Assembly: GCA_963518955.1 (NCBI GenBank)
Contig: CAUQKI010000002.1
Coordinates: 120,849 to 184,848 of the forward strand
Source: JABCPE02 sp963518955
Lineage (GTDB): Bacteria; Bacteroidota; Bacteroidia; Flavobacteriales; Weeksellaceae
Length of the DNA stretch: 64,000 bases
Reading direction: 5' to 3'
Position numbers and translations under genes: made by a program. Every line of letters begins with the position of its first letter. Positions within the stretch are counted from its first letter, which is position 1. Shown in pieces: positions 7,771-16,614 of this stretch. A model generated the notes under the pieces. It saw only the letters and a list, made by a program, of their open reading frames with translations, ran no database searches and was not told the DNA's origin.

Positions 7771-8535
7771 CTACCCCTCCTTCCCTAAGAAATAAAGACC
7801 TTTCAGCGTGTGGAGATGGTCGCCGACATCTATCTTGTCTGTGAGTGGTTTATAGATATGGGAAACCCCGCCTGTCGCGATTATGAAACATTTATCCTTT
7901 ACCTCGTTATTCACCCTTTCTATGAAGCCTTCCACCATTCCCAGATAGCCGTAGACCATACCGCTGACCATGCAGGAAACTGTATCCTGCCCCAAAACAG
8001 TTTTCGGAGGAGCCAGCTCTATCTCCGGGAGCTGGGCAGTCTGCTGAACTAGACTATTCAGCGAAGTGATAATCCCAGGCGCAATGATAACACCTTGAGT
8101 TTCACCCTTTTCATCCACACAGCTCACCGTAAGAGCAGTTCCAAAATCTATGATAATTTTCTTTTTGTCTTTGGGATAAAGATAATGCGCCGCCACCAAA
8201 TTGGCATAAATATCAGTTCCCATTTGGCTGGATTTATGGCTGACACCAGAGGGCGTATTTCTATTTACCAAAACAGGTTCCAGACCATGTATCTTCTTCA
8301 AAGCACTGCTAATCACCGTTGTAAGCTGCGGCACCACAGAACCGATGATGATTTTCTGAAACTCATCTGCTTTGACCTGATAAGTCTGATAAAACAAAAG
8401 AAACTGCGAATAAAATTCATCTTTCGTGCGGTAAGGTTTGGTGTTGATAACCCATGAGGTCTGGCATTCATCACCGCTAAATATCCCAAAACGGATATTC
8501 GTGTTTCCTATATTGACTACTAAAGTTTTGCTCAT
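7771..8535 (-). CDS. coaX: Type III pantothenate kinase
   Basis: The 254-residue protein is CoaX, which phosphorylates pantothenate in the first step of coenzyme A synthesis. It shows the ASKHA fold motifs: a phosphate-binding N-IGNTN at residues 8-13, SVVP near 66, IIIDFGTALT at 127-136 and a C-terminal IIATGGVSH. Two normally conserved positions differ: the first motif has Asn8 where DxGNT has Asp, and GTDI at 106-109 replaces the usual GxDR. I believe such variation occurs in related flavobacteria but cannot check. Asp108, the likely catalytic base, is kept. It lies in a tight operon with the M1 peptidase. Confidence 0.9.
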   Translation of the reverse strand: MSKTLVVNIGNTNIRFGIFSGDECQTSWVINTKPYRTKDEFYSQFLLFYQTYQVKADEFQKIIIGSVVPQLTTVISSALKKIHGLEPVLVNRNTPSGVSHKSSQMGTDIYANLVAAHYLYPKDKKKIIIDFGTALTVSCVDEKGETQGVIIAPGIITSLNSLVQQTAQLPEIELAPPKTVLGQDTVSCMVSGMVYGYLGMVEGFIERVNNEVKDKCFIIATGGVSHIYKPLTDKIDVGDHLHTLKGLYFLGKEG

Positions 8536-8559
8536 TTTCGTGTATTTTTGAAAAATTAC

Positions 8560-10416
8560 TTATTTCACTTCCAAGAAGTTGTCCTCTGGATGCACATCGG
8601 CTAATCTTTGGGTAAAATCTATTCCCATAGCCTGAAGTTTTTCCTTCCCAAAAGGTATGGTAAAGGTGTAATGATTCGCCGTCCAGTTCCAATAACCAAG
8701 GGTAGTAAAATTCCCAAAGAAATCAGATTTTTTCGGCTCTCTCATCATATTGAGCGGAATGTGATAGTTCACTATTTTGTTGTCTTTTGTCAATACAGAG
8801 AAGTCTATCGGCATTGGGATTGTTCCTTTATTAACAAGGGTAACGGTCGTAAATCCATCGCCATATTTTACATCTTTTATCGCGTAGTCTATGGTTTTAG
8901 TAGTGTTTATCCAGTAATGATAAAACCATTTCAGGTCCATTCCCGAAACTTTCTGCGCTATATGCATAAAATCACGCCCAGTAGGGTGTTTCATAGACCA
9001 TTCATCATAGTATTTTCTCATGATTTTAGACAAAGTTTCTTCCCCTACGATATAGCCAAGCTCTACTAAAAACAGCTCGCCTTTGGTGTAAGATGCCACA
9101 CTGTAAGCCGAACCATGGTCGTGGTGGTCAGCAAGCCAAACCGCTGGTTCTTCTATTTTTCTTTTCGTGAATGCTACATAACTCTGGATAGCATCCGTGA
9201 AAGGATTAGGCTGCGGCTGAACTGGCGGGAACAATCGGTAAAGAACAAAATCCTGTGCATAAGTCGTAAAACCTTCATCCAGCCAAGGAGCCACACTCTC
9301 ATTAGTCGCGAGCATCTGCTGATACCAAGAATGCGCCCCCTCATGCACCATCAGACTCACAAGGCCTTCCATGTCTTTCGCTTCGCCCAGCATCAGCGTA
9401 CACATTCCGTATTCCATACCGCCGTCTCCCCCTTGGATAAAGCTGTAGCTTGGATACGCATATCTTCCAAAAGTAGCGTTCATGATTTGGAAAAATTTCA
9501 CAGCAAGTGGTTTTGCTTCTTCCCAATATTTTGTTTTTTCTGATTTTTGATAAACGAAATATAGTTTAGGCCCATCGATTACGGTCATCTCTTCCACCGA
9601 AAAATCTGGGTCTGCCGCCCAAGCGAAATCCAAAATATTTTTGGCTCTCCATCTCCAAGTTGCCTTTCCGTTTCTATCTTCTCTGATTGTCGGATTTTGT
9701 GCATACCCCTTCACTTCATTGGGGTTTTGGAGTGTTCCTCCTGCTCCGATGACATAATCTTTGTCAATATTGATTGTCACATCAAAATCTCCAAACGGCG
9801 CATGAAACTCCCTTCCTACATAGTCAAAAGTCGCCCAGCCGTCATAGTCGTATTCTGTGATTTTAGGATACCACTGGGACATGGACATTTCCACGCCTTC
9901 TCGGTTGTTTCGCCCTGCTCTTCGGATTTGGTGTGGAATCACAGCATCCCAGTCCATCGTGAAAGTCGTAGTGGAGTTTGGTTTCAGCGGTTCATTCAGA
10001 TAAACTTTCATTATCGTTTCCTGAACTTCGAATTTTAGTTCTTTGTCTTTTTGTTTTATCCAGTTTATTTTCTGGCTTCCCTCTTCATTAGCAGGAATAG
10101 AAGCCAAACGAGAGACTGCTTTCCCATTTACTTTGGTCATCAGACGCCCGTCTGCATTCAGACCTTGGTTGGTCACCCTTTGGTCCATCATAGAATTAGG
10201 TTTAAAGGCATTCCAATACAAGTGAAAATACACTACTTTCAGCTCATCAGGTGAGTTGTTCGTGTATTCTATGCTCTGTTTTCCGTGGTAAGAATAGTTA
10301 GACGCATCTACATCGATATTCATTTTGTACTTCACATATTGCTGATAATAAGCTCCTTTCTGAGCAGACAGCATGAATGAAAAGCAAAAGCCGATTAGTA
10401 AAATTACTTTTTTCAT
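8560..10416 (-). CDS. Secreted M1 family metallopeptidase
   Basis: The 618-residue protein has an N-terminal signal peptide ending near LSAQ. It carries the gluzincin active site HEGAH (358-362) with the third zinc ligand Glu381 in WLDEGF, giving HExxH-x18-E, and a substrate motif GGMEYGM at about 332-338. M1 enzymes remove amino-terminal residues from peptides; the signal peptide suggests a periplasmic or surface enzyme that supplies amino acids. The gene begins 2 bases after the stop of an upstream membrane protein gene and is followed 24 bases later by coaX, so all are one operon. Length is typical of Bacteroidetes M1 proteins without the long C-terminal helical domain. Confidence 0.92.
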   Translation of the reverse strand: MKKVILLIGFCFSFMLSAQKGAYYQQYVKYKMNIDVDASNYSYHGKQSIEYTNNSPDELKVVYFHLYWNAFKPNSMMDQRVTNQGLNADGRLMTKVNGKAVSRLASIPANEEGSQKINWIKQKDKELKFEVQETIMKVYLNEPLKPNSTTTFTMDWDAVIPHQIRRAGRNNREGVEMSMSQWYPKITEYDYDGWATFDYVGREFHAPFGDFDVTINIDKDYVIGAGGTLQNPNEVKGYAQNPTIREDRNGKATWRWRAKNILDFAWAADPDFSVEEMTVIDGPKLYFVYQKSEKTKYWEEAKPLAVKFFQIMNATFGRYAYPSYSFIQGGDGGMEYGMCTLMLGEAKDMEGLVSLMVHEGAHSWYQQMLATNESVAPWLDEGFTTYAQDFVLYRLFPPVQPQPNPFTDAIQSYVAFTKRKIEEPAVWLADHHDHGSAYSVASYTKGELFLVELGYIVGEETLSKIMRKYYDEWSMKHPTGRDFMHIAQKVSGMDLKWFYHYWINTTKTIDYAIKDVKYGDGFTTVTLVNKGTIPMPIDFSVLTKDNKIVNYHIPLNMMREPKKSDFFGNFTTLGYWNWTANHYTFTIPFGKEKLQAMGIDFTQRLADVHPEDNFLEVK

Positions 10417-10418
10417 AT

Positions 10419-11135
10419 TTATAAATTATTGTTTATTTCTTCTGTAAAAATATTTTTATATAAAGTGTAAATCATCGCATTCCAAAAAGGAAAAGTCAGC
10501 GCATATCCCACCAGAAACACAAATAAACCGAGATAACTGATAAATGCAGTCCCGATGACACAGATTAATAGTGTTAAAAAATTCCCACGCATCGCCTGAA
10601 AACTTGTAACCATCGCCGTTCCCAAAGGTTCATTCTTGAAATACATCAGCGGAGGAACAAAAAGCGTAAGCATCACCCAAAGCGGTGCTGGAAAGACCAA
10701 CTGGCTCATAAATCTGTAAATCATCATCCAAAGAATGTAATATACAGCATATTTTATAAAGTTAGCACCTTGATAACCTTCAAACAAATCACCCAAAACA
10801 GGCTCTTCCTTATTGTCTATTTTCTTAAAAATCTTGAAAAACCCTATGTGCAGGGGAAAAACCAGCCCAGAGCAAAAGACACTTAATAACGAAAACGGCA
10901 TCATATCTTTTGAACGAGCCAGTTCGTTTATCTTTTTTAAATATACCTCTATACTCGTTACTGATTGCAGTTCCATGAATTTTTCCCAAACGCCCAGATA
11001 GTTTGCCAAGCCATAAGTCAGCAGCATAAACAATCCAAAATACAACACCGAAAATGCAATATTAAACCTCATCACCGATTTCCAATAATCAAATGCCTCG
11101 CTGAAAATCTGCCCTGTATCTATTTTTCGTTCCAT
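10419..11135 (-). CDS. Multi-pass membrane protein, unknown function
   Basis: The 238-residue protein is strongly hydrophobic, with about five or six membrane spans (for example 24-44, 103-122, 148-167, 169-185, 201-230) and a short polar N-terminus MERKIDTGQIFSEAFDYWK. The opening 'F..AF..W' pattern resembles DUF975/GDPD-anchor-like membrane proteins, but I do not recognise a family with certainty. It is first in the operon with the M1 peptidase (2-base gap), and shares a short divergent promoter region with pabB. Confidence 0.65.
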   Translation of the reverse strand: MERKIDTGQIFSEAFDYWKSVMRFNIAFSVLYFGLFMLLTYGLANYLGVWEKFMELQSVTSIEVYLKKINELARSKDMMPFSLLSVFCSGLVFPLHIGFFKIFKKIDNKEEPVLGDLFEGYQGANFIKYAVYYILWMMIYRFMSQLVFPAPLWVMLTLFVPPLMYFKNEPLGTAMVTSFQAMRGNFLTLLICVIGTAFISYLGLFVFLVGYALTFPFWNAMIYTLYKNIFTEEINNNL

Positions 11136-11152
11136 TTTTATTCTATTTTATG

Positions 11153-11180
11153 CAAAAATAAAGTTTTAGTTTTATTTTTG
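11153..11180. promoter_or_regulatory. Divergent -7 boxes: operon at 11135 (minus) and pabB (plus)
   Basis: Two TAnnTTTG boxes face away from each other: TATTTTTG on the minus strand at 11153-11160 and TATTTTTG on the plus strand at 11173-11180. The plus box ends only 4 bases before an in-frame ATG (11185), so the transcript would start at or after that codon. Neither has a convincing TTG at -33. Confidence 0.5.
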
Positions 11181-11214
11181 CACTATGAAAAATCTTCAAG
11201 GCTCTTTTGAGAAA

Positions 11215-12159
11215 ATGAACTCCCTCTCTGCGAATAAAATTCCTTTCTTTTTTATGATTGATTTTTTGGCTCAAAATATCATCATTCTCGAAGAAAAAGA
11301 TTTGGAAAAGGCAGATATTTTTATCAAATTTCCTGACTTCAAATTTGAAAAACCCATTCAAAATTCAGAAAAAAATATTTTCTGGGAAAATTTCCCACAG
11401 AGCAAGGAAGATTACCAAAAAGGCTTTGAAATTGTTCAAAAAAACCTGAAAGGCGGAAATTCCTACCTTGCCAACTACACCTGCCAAACGGAGATAAAAA
11501 CCAACCTTTCTTTAAAGGAGATTTACAAAATTTCTGATGCGAAATACAAAGTCTATTTCGATGACCAATTTGTATTTTTTTCGCCAGAGACTTTCGTGGA
11601 AATCAAAGAAAATAAAATTTTCACCTACCCGATGAAAGGCACCATCGATGCCTCAGTGGAGAACGCTGTCAATGTCCTGAAAGAAGACAAAAAAGAACTT
11701 GCCGAGCATTATACCGTGGTGGATTTATTACGAAACGACCTGAGCATGGTGGCGGATAATGTTCAGCTGGAAGAGTTCCAAAGGATAGATTTCATCAAAA
11801 CCCGCCAAAAGGATTTATACGCCATGAGTTCCAAAATCTCAGGAGAGCTAAAACCTGAATTTCAGCAAAATATAGGCAACATTCTCCAAAAACTGCTTCC
11901 CGCAGGGTCTATTTTGGGTGCTCCAAAAATGAAGACTTTGGAGATTGTTTTAGAAGCGGAAAATTACCAAAGAGGCTTTTATACGGGCGTTTGTGGCTGG
12001 TTTGACGGCAGAAATCTGGACAGCTGTGTGATGATTCGTTTTATAGAAAAAGAAAACGAAAAATTCTACTTCAAAAGCGGCGGCGGAATCACCCATATGA
12101 GCCAGCTGGAGGATGAATATCAAGAAATGAAAAATAAAATATATGTCCCAATTTATTGA
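11215..12159 (+). CDS. pabB: Aminodeoxychorismate synthase component I
   Basis: The 314-residue protein matches the chorismate-binding domain of PabB, which aminates chorismate to 4-amino-4-deoxychorismate for folate synthesis. Signature stretches are GGNSYLANYTCQTEI, the active-site PMKGTI (lysine of the PIKGT motif), VVDLLRNDLSMV, LLPAGSILGAPKMKT and GVCGWFDGRNLDSCVMIR. It is a short, domain-only form. An in-frame ATG at 11185 would add 10 residues, but it lies 4 bases behind the -7 box, so I prefer the ATG at 11215, which starts MNSLSANKIPFFF. It overlaps the pabC-like gene by 17 bases, showing tight coupling. Confidence 0.9.
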   Translation: MNSLSANKIPFFFMIDFLAQNIIILEEKDLEKADIFIKFPDFKFEKPIQNSEKNIFWENFPQSKEDYQKGFEIVQKNLKGGNSYLANYTCQTEIKTNLSLKEIYKISDAKYKVYFDDQFVFFSPETFVEIKENKIFTYPMKGTIDASVENAVNVLKEDKKELAEHYTVVDLLRNDLSMVADNVQLEEFQRIDFIKTRQKDLYAMSSKISGELKPEFQQNIGNILQKLLPAGSILGAPKMKTLEIVLEAENYQRGFYTGVCGWFDGRNLDSCVMIRFIEKENEKFYFKSGGGITHMSQLEDEYQEMKNKIYVPIY

Positions 12160-12736
12160 AAGCATAAAAGTAGAAGACCAAAAAGCATTCTTATTAGACC
12201 TTCATCAGCAGAGGGTTCACGAGACTTTTGCGCATTTCGGAAAGGAGTGCAGTATAGATTTAGAAAAGATTTTCAAGGACTTAGAGCATGACGAAGACGG
12301 GCTCTACAAACTGCGCATTGTGTATGATTTGGAAGGGAATTTCAAAACACAGATGCTCCCTTACGCATTTCCAGAAATAGAAACTTTTGAACTGGTCGAG
12401 AATAATGATTTTTCATACGATTTCAAATTTGCAGACCGCACAGAATTTGAAAAAATGAAGAAAAAAGCCCGAGCACAGGAAATCATCATCGTGAAAAACG
12501 GACAGATTACAGATACTTCTTTTTCTAATCTTCTGTTCCTAAAAAACCAAATTTGGTACACGCCTAAAAGTTTCTTGCTCAATGGTGTTCAGCGACAAAA
12601 CCTCCTAAAACAAGGAATAATAAAAGAAACGGAAATTACCCTACAAAACCTAAACGAATTCTCTCATTTTCAACTCATTAATTCCATGAATGAATTCAAC
12701 CAAGATTTTGTGTATTCTATAGAAGAGCTAAAATAG
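12143..12736 (+). CDS. pabC: Aminotransferase class IV, probable aminodeoxychorismate lyase
   Basis: The 197-residue PLP enzyme has the class IV aminotransferase signature ITDTSFSNLLFLKNQIWYTPKS shortened to its core TSFSNLLF, and a candidate PLP lysine in SYDFKFADR. Placement directly after pabB with a 17-base overlap implies that it splits 4-amino-4-deoxychorismate to p-aminobenzoate and pyruvate. At 197 residues it is shorter than E. coli PabC (269), as is common in Bacteroidetes. Substrate is inferred from context; a branched-chain or D-amino acid transaminase is less likely. Confidence 0.85.
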   Translation: MSQFIESIKVEDQKAFLLDLHQQRVHETFAHFGKECSIDLEKIFKDLEHDEDGLYKLRIVYDLEGNFKTQMLPYAFPEIETFELVENNDFSYDFKFADRTEFEKMKKKARAQEIIIVKNGQITDTSFSNLLFLKNQIWYTPKSFLLNGVQRQNLLKQGIIKETEITLQNLNEFSHFQLINSMNEFNQDFVYSIEELK

Positions 12737-12738
12737 AA

Positions 12739-13170
12739 TCATCGTTTTCCCTTAAAAAACTCACTGACCAAAAGTGAACATTCTTCCTCCAAAACACCTG
12801 TGATGATTTCTGTTTTAGGGTGGAGTTCTATTTCTTTGTTTAGAAAACCGCGCTTTTCATCTCTTGCTCCGATGACCAAGCGGGAAATCTGCGACCAAAA
12901 CAAAGCTCCAGCACACATCACACACGGCTCCAGAGTCACATACATCGTGCAGTCTTTCAGGTATTTACCGCCAAGAAAATTGGCTGCTGAGGTTATACTC
13001 TGCATTTCAGCGTGGGCTGTGATGTCGTTCAGCCGTTCGGTGAGATTATGTCCTCTGGCAATGATTTTATTATTACAAACTATCACACAACCTATCGGAA
13101 CTTCCTCTTCTTCAAGGGCATAGCGAGCCTCTTGGAGAGCAGTTTTCATAAAATATTCGTCGGAAAACAT
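12739..13170 (-). CDS. tadA: tRNA(adenine-34) deaminase
   Basis: The 143-residue protein is a cytidine-deaminase-fold zinc enzyme that converts A34 to inosine in tRNA-Arg. The zinc site is H53-A-E55 (catalytic Glu) and PCVMC with C83 and C86; VPIGCVIV and the GARDEKRGF loop are also present. Length is normal. It converges on the pabC-like gene with only two bases between stop codons and no terminator between them. Confidence 0.93.
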   Translation of the reverse strand: MFSDEYFMKTALQEARYALEEEEVPIGCVIVCNNKIIARGHNLTERLNDITAHAEMQSITSAANFLGGKYLKDCTMYVTLEPCVMCAGALFWSQISRLVIGARDEKRGFLNKEIELHPKTEIITGVLEEECSLLVSEFFKGKR

Positions 13171-13187
13171 ATTTCTAAATGTTTCAG

Positions 13188-13195
13188 CAAAAATA
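13188..13195 (-). promoter_or_regulatory. -7 box for tadA
   Basis: TATTTTTG on the minus strand, 17 bases before the tadA start; no TTG at the expected -33 distance. Confidence 0.4.
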
Positions 13196-13246
13196 GAAAA
13201 TAAAAATCTGCTTTCATGGGAAATGTTCTTTTCTGTTATATTTTTC

Positions 13247-13254
13247 TAATTTTG
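13247..13254 (+). promoter_or_regulatory. -7 box immediately before the 13260 gene
   Basis: TAATTTTG ends 5 bases before the ATG at 13260. With the start site normally a few bases past the box, the mRNA would begin on the start codon. No -33 TTG is visible. Confidence 0.45.
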
Positions 13255-13259
13255 CAGCG

Positions 13260-14537
13260 ATGACAAAACTAAAATCAAAAATCCACAGCGCCCTATCCCT
13301 TCTCTTCCCAAATAACAAAGCTGAATATCTTTTATTCGGCTTATTTGTGCTTGTTTATGGGAGTTTAGGAAGTATCATCGCACTGAAATACCGCATCATT
13401 TTCGATGACCGTATTCCATGGGATGCTTATTTTAGCTTTGATAACCGAGCAATTATCATGACTGGCGGAGGTTTTGAACGGCATCCACTGTCTATCTATT
13501 TTTTTAATTTTTTACGAAATTTTGCACTTTTCGTTTCTGGCGGCGAGAAAAACGAGATTTTCAGGCTGGTTTGGGCGTGTCTCAGCACCATTACCATTAG
13601 TCTTACTTTGGTTCAGATTTATAAATATTTGACCAATATCACTTTGATTTCTAAAAAATCAGCGTGGCTTTTGACCGTTTTCTTTGCTTTTTTCTCCACG
13701 AATATTCTTTTGTCTTTCACGCCCGAAACTTATACTTATTCGCTTTTTCTTCTCACCTTTTTTAATTATTACGCTGCAAAAAAAATCCAGCAGAAACAGA
13801 ACATTCCCTTTTTCCCGCTGATGCTCTCTGGCGTGGCGATTGGAGGGCTTACCATCACGAATATTGTCAAAACTTACATTCCTATTTTATTTGAAAAAAG
13901 ACTTTTTCTATCTTGGAAAAAATTCTGGCAAACTACTTTGAAAGTAGCCCTTTCTACTGGAGTTTTTGTTCTATTGTTCCTGATGCGGATGGATTTTAAT
14001 TTGAGACAAATTTTAACTAAAACCGATGAGCAGTACGAAAAGTTTTCCAGCGCCAAATCCGTACCTTTTTGGGATATGGTAACCTCTTGGTTTTTAGGTG
14101 GTAACATACTATTCCCTAGGTTCATTATTAAAAACTATAACAACAAAAAAGGCTTCGAATACAAAGCCCTTTTTATGGATGTTTATAAATCTGATTGGCC
14201 TTATTTCTTTATTGGGATTTTGCTCATATTGGTGATTTGGAGCATTATTAAAAACTTTAAAAATACTTATCTCCAGATACTTACATTTTCTTTTTTAGTA
14301 GACATTATTATACACTGCGTCCTAAAATTCGGGCTCAATGTTTCCTATATCTATGGAGGACATTTCGTTTTTGTCTATCCGCTGTTCCTTGGCTGGCTGT
14401 TCCACTCTTACCAAAAACAGCCTAAAATCCTGAATTTCTTGGTTTTCATGGTTCTTGTTCTGTGTGTTTATTTGGCAGCAAATAATATCTACAGAATGAA
14501 TGATTTTTTCATCTTTTTGGAAACTTATTATAAATAG
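13260..14537 (+). CDS. Large polytopic membrane protein, GT-C-like
   Basis: The 425-residue protein has roughly ten hydrophobic spans with short loops. An early extracytoplasmic loop contains acidic and aromatic residues (FDDRIPWDAYFSFDN), then RHPLSIYFFNFLRN and later FTPETYTYSLFLLTFF. This arrangement recalls GT-C glycosyltransferases (DUF6080-type proteins in flavobacteria), which use lipid-linked sugars, but I see no decisive motif. It stands alone between tadA and the tetR unit. The next in-frame ATG is at about residue 68, so the ATG at 13260 must be the start even though a -7 box abuts it. Confidence 0.65.
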   Translation: MTKLKSKIHSALSLLFPNNKAEYLLFGLFVLVYGSLGSIIALKYRIIFDDRIPWDAYFSFDNRAIIMTGGGFERHPLSIYFFNFLRNFALFVSGGEKNEIFRLVWACLSTITISLTLVQIYKYLTNITLISKKSAWLLTVFFAFFSTNILLSFTPETYTYSLFLLTFFNYYAAKKIQQKQNIPFFPLMLSGVAIGGLTITNIVKTYIPILFEKRLFLSWKKFWQTTLKVALSTGVFVLLFLMRMDFNLRQILTKTDEQYEKFSSAKSVPFWDMVTSWFLGGNILFPRFIIKNYNNKKGFEYKALFMDVYKSDWPYFFIGILLILVIWSIIKNFKNTYLQILTFSFLVDIIIHCVLKFGLNVSYIYGGHFVFVYPLFLGWLFHSYQKQPKILNFLVFMVLVLCVYLAANNIYRMNDFFIFLETYYK

Positions 14538-14614
14538 TTTTTCTATCTCTGATAATTTTTCTTAAAAAGTCTAAATTTTTATTACTGAAAATCAATACTT
14601 TACAAGAAACTAAT

Positions 14615-14666
14615 AAACTTGGAAACTTTTTTTTTGCTTTTTTGTTTCCTAGTTTTTATATATTTG
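14615..14666 (+). promoter_or_regulatory. tetR-efflux promoter with overlapping operator palindrome
   Basis: A TTG (14634-14636) and TATATTTG (14659-14666) with 22-base spacing form a full promoter. Around the -33 element are inverted arms AAACTTGGAAAC (14615-14626) and GTTTCCTAGTTT (14644-14655), matching at 11 of 12 positions. The right arm stops 3 bases before the -7 box. This is an excellent place for a repressor to block RNA polymerase and is probably the TetR operator. Confidence 0.7.
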
Positions 14667-14687
14667 CAAAACAAAATCAGACAAAAT

Positions 14688-15311
14688 ATGAAAGACACTA
14701 TATTAGAAAAATCAAAGGAATTATTTCTGAGGAATGGCTTTAAGACCGTCGGGATGGATGATATTGCACAATCTCTTCATATTTCAAAAAAGACCATTTA
14801 TCAGTATTTTCCATCAAAAGAAGATTTAGTAAAGGCTACTCTGGATTATGTGTATAATCTGGCTTTCAGCAAAGTTGCAGAAATATCAGGAAAATGCGAA
14901 ACTGCTATCCATGAGCATTTCAAAATCAAAGAATCAATAGATGGTATTTTAGGGAAGGATTTTGAAACTTCTCCTTGTTTCTTTCAGCTGAAAAAATATT
15001 ACCCAGAGCTTTGTTATGATTTTGAAAAAAGACGCTGTAAGGATGTGAAAACCCACATCGAAAAAAACATAAGTGAGGGAATAAAACAAGGTGTCTACCG
15101 AGAAAATTTGGATAAAACTTTTCTGGCCGTCCAGTTTATCGCAGGAAGTGATGCCATTGATTTGTATGAAGCATTCCCAGAAGAAATAGGAAAAAGTATA
15201 TCAATAAAAGAACATGATAACAAATTTTTAGAATTTTATCTAAGGTCAATCGTAACTCCAAAAGGTTTAGAAATAGTAGAAAATTTAATAAAAAAAGAAA
15301 ATGAAATATAG
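14688..15311 (+). CDS. TetR/AcrR family repressor of the RND efflux operon
   Basis: The 207-residue protein has an N-terminal TetR helix-turn-helix: KSKELFLRNGFKTVGMDDIA followed by LHISKKTIYQYFPSKEDLV. The C-terminal ligand domain is not assigned to a substrate. An in-frame TTG at 14619 would add a spurious hydrophobic extension that crosses the promoter and operator, so the ATG at 14688 is used. Its last codons overlap the tolC-like gene by 11 bases, so it is the first gene of a four-gene efflux operon and likely represses it through the palindrome at 14615-14655. Confidence 0.9.
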   Translation: MKDTILEKSKELFLRNGFKTVGMDDIAQSLHISKKTIYQYFPSKEDLVKATLDYVYNLAFSKVAEISGKCETAIHEHFKIKESIDGILGKDFETSPCFFQLKKYYPELCYDFEKRRCKDVKTHIEKNISEGIKQGVYRENLDKTFLAVQFIAGSDAIDLYEAFPEEIGKSISIKEHDNKFLEFYLRSIVTPKGLEIVENLIKKENEI

Positions 15312-16602
15312 TTTATCAATAGCTTTGGCTCTACTGAGCTTCTTTCCAAAAGCACAGGAAGAACTGACTCTCAGCAAAGCGGTTAATTATGCCTTAGAGC
15401 ATAAAGCAGAGGCTGTAAAAGCCAAATTAGAATACGAAAACGCAGAGTACCAGATAGAGCAGGTGCGTGCAGCTACGCTTCCGCAGGTAAATGTCACAGG
15501 AAGTCTCACATACAACCCTATTCTACAACAGTTGAGCTTTATGGGAAATCAAGTAAAAATAGGTAACCCATGGCAGACTTCAGCAGGAATTTCCGTTACT
15601 CAGCAGCTATTCAACCAAAGTGTTTTCATCGGTCTGAAAGCCGCAAAAACAACCAGAGAGTTTTATGCTATCAATCAGCAGCTTACCAATGAAAACCTGA
15701 TAGAAAAAGTGGCTACAGCTTACTACCAAGTCTATCAAACACAGCAGAAACTGAAAACTGTGGAGACGAACCTAAACAGCACCACTAAAACCAGAGACAT
15801 CATAGATGGGCTGTTCAAAAGTGGTCTAGCTAAAAAGATAGATTTAGATAGAACCAATGTAGCAGTGAACAATCTAAAAGCCTCTAAACAGCAGATTTTA
15901 GAAGTGCTACAACTGCAAGAACATTCCCTGAAATTCATGATAGGAATGGACATCAATAAATCCATTGTGATGCCAGAGGATACCTTTGATGCTACACCAG
16001 CACTTCTAGGAAATGAAGCAAGCGTGGAGAACAGAACAGAAATCAAAGTTATCAATAAACAGCTGGAACTCTTGGAGCTGGACAGAAAAGCTAAAAAAGC
16101 GGAATACTATCCTACTCTGGCGCTTTCAGGAAATTTTGGCTACACTGGTGTAGGGCAAAAATTCCCTTGGTTTAGTAAAGATGAACGCACATTTTACTAC
16201 AGTGCAGCGAGCATCGGGCTAAGTCTAAACATCCCTGTTTTCAATGGGTTTTCTACAAGAGCCAAACTTCGCCAAGCCGATGTAAACATCAGAAAAGCTG
16301 AAGTGGAAAAAAGAGAAGCAGAACTGGCAATCAGCCTAGATATAGAAAACGCTAAAACTCAGATTAACAATAGTTTAATTACAATCAACACACAAAAAGA
16401 AAATGTAGATTTAGCGAAGAGTGTTTTGGAAAACACTCAAAACAACTATAAATACGGGCTTTCTACACTTACCGATTTATTGGACGCAGAAAAAGCCTAC
16501 GCAGATGCACAGAACAACTATACCAATGCTCTGCTGGAATACAAAATAGCTGAAATAAAACTAATAAAATCAAGAGGAGAACTAAATACATTAACAAAAT
16601 AA
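15301..16602 (+). CDS. TolC family outer membrane efflux protein
   Basis: The 433-residue protein has a signal peptide (to about AQE19) followed by two long helical repeats of the OEP/TolC type: LTLSKAVNYALEHKAEAVKA and a second half with LNIPVFNGFSTRAKLRQA and YKYGLSTLTDLLDAEKAYADAQ (each broken up by shorter linkers). It forms the outer-membrane channel of the tripartite pump encoded here. The start overlaps the tetR stop, and the adaptor gene follows after 12 bases. Confidence 0.92.
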   Translation: MKYSLSIALALLSFFPKAQEELTLSKAVNYALEHKAEAVKAKLEYENAEYQIEQVRAATLPQVNVTGSLTYNPILQQLSFMGNQVKIGNPWQTSAGISVTQQLFNQSVFIGLKAAKTTREFYAINQQLTNENLIEKVATAYYQVYQTQQKLKTVETNLNSTTKTRDIIDGLFKSGLAKKIDLDRTNVAVNNLKASKQQILEVLQLQEHSLKFMIGMDINKSIVMPEDTFDATPALLGNEASVENRTEIKVINKQLELLELDRKAKKAEYYPTLALSGNFGYTGVGQKFPWFSKDERTFYYSAASIGLSLNIPVFNGFSTRAKLRQADVNIRKAEVEKREAELAISLDIENAKTQINNSLITINTQKENVDLAKSVLENTQNNYKYGLSTLTDLLDAEKAYADAQNNYTNALLEYKIAEIKLIKSRGELNTLTK

Positions 16603-16614
16603 ATTTAAATAAAA

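Noticed and set aside
9115..9543. 142-residue plus-strand ORF opposite the M1 peptidase gene
   Set aside because: Fully inside a gene with an intact HExxH-x18-E site; no recognisable motif.
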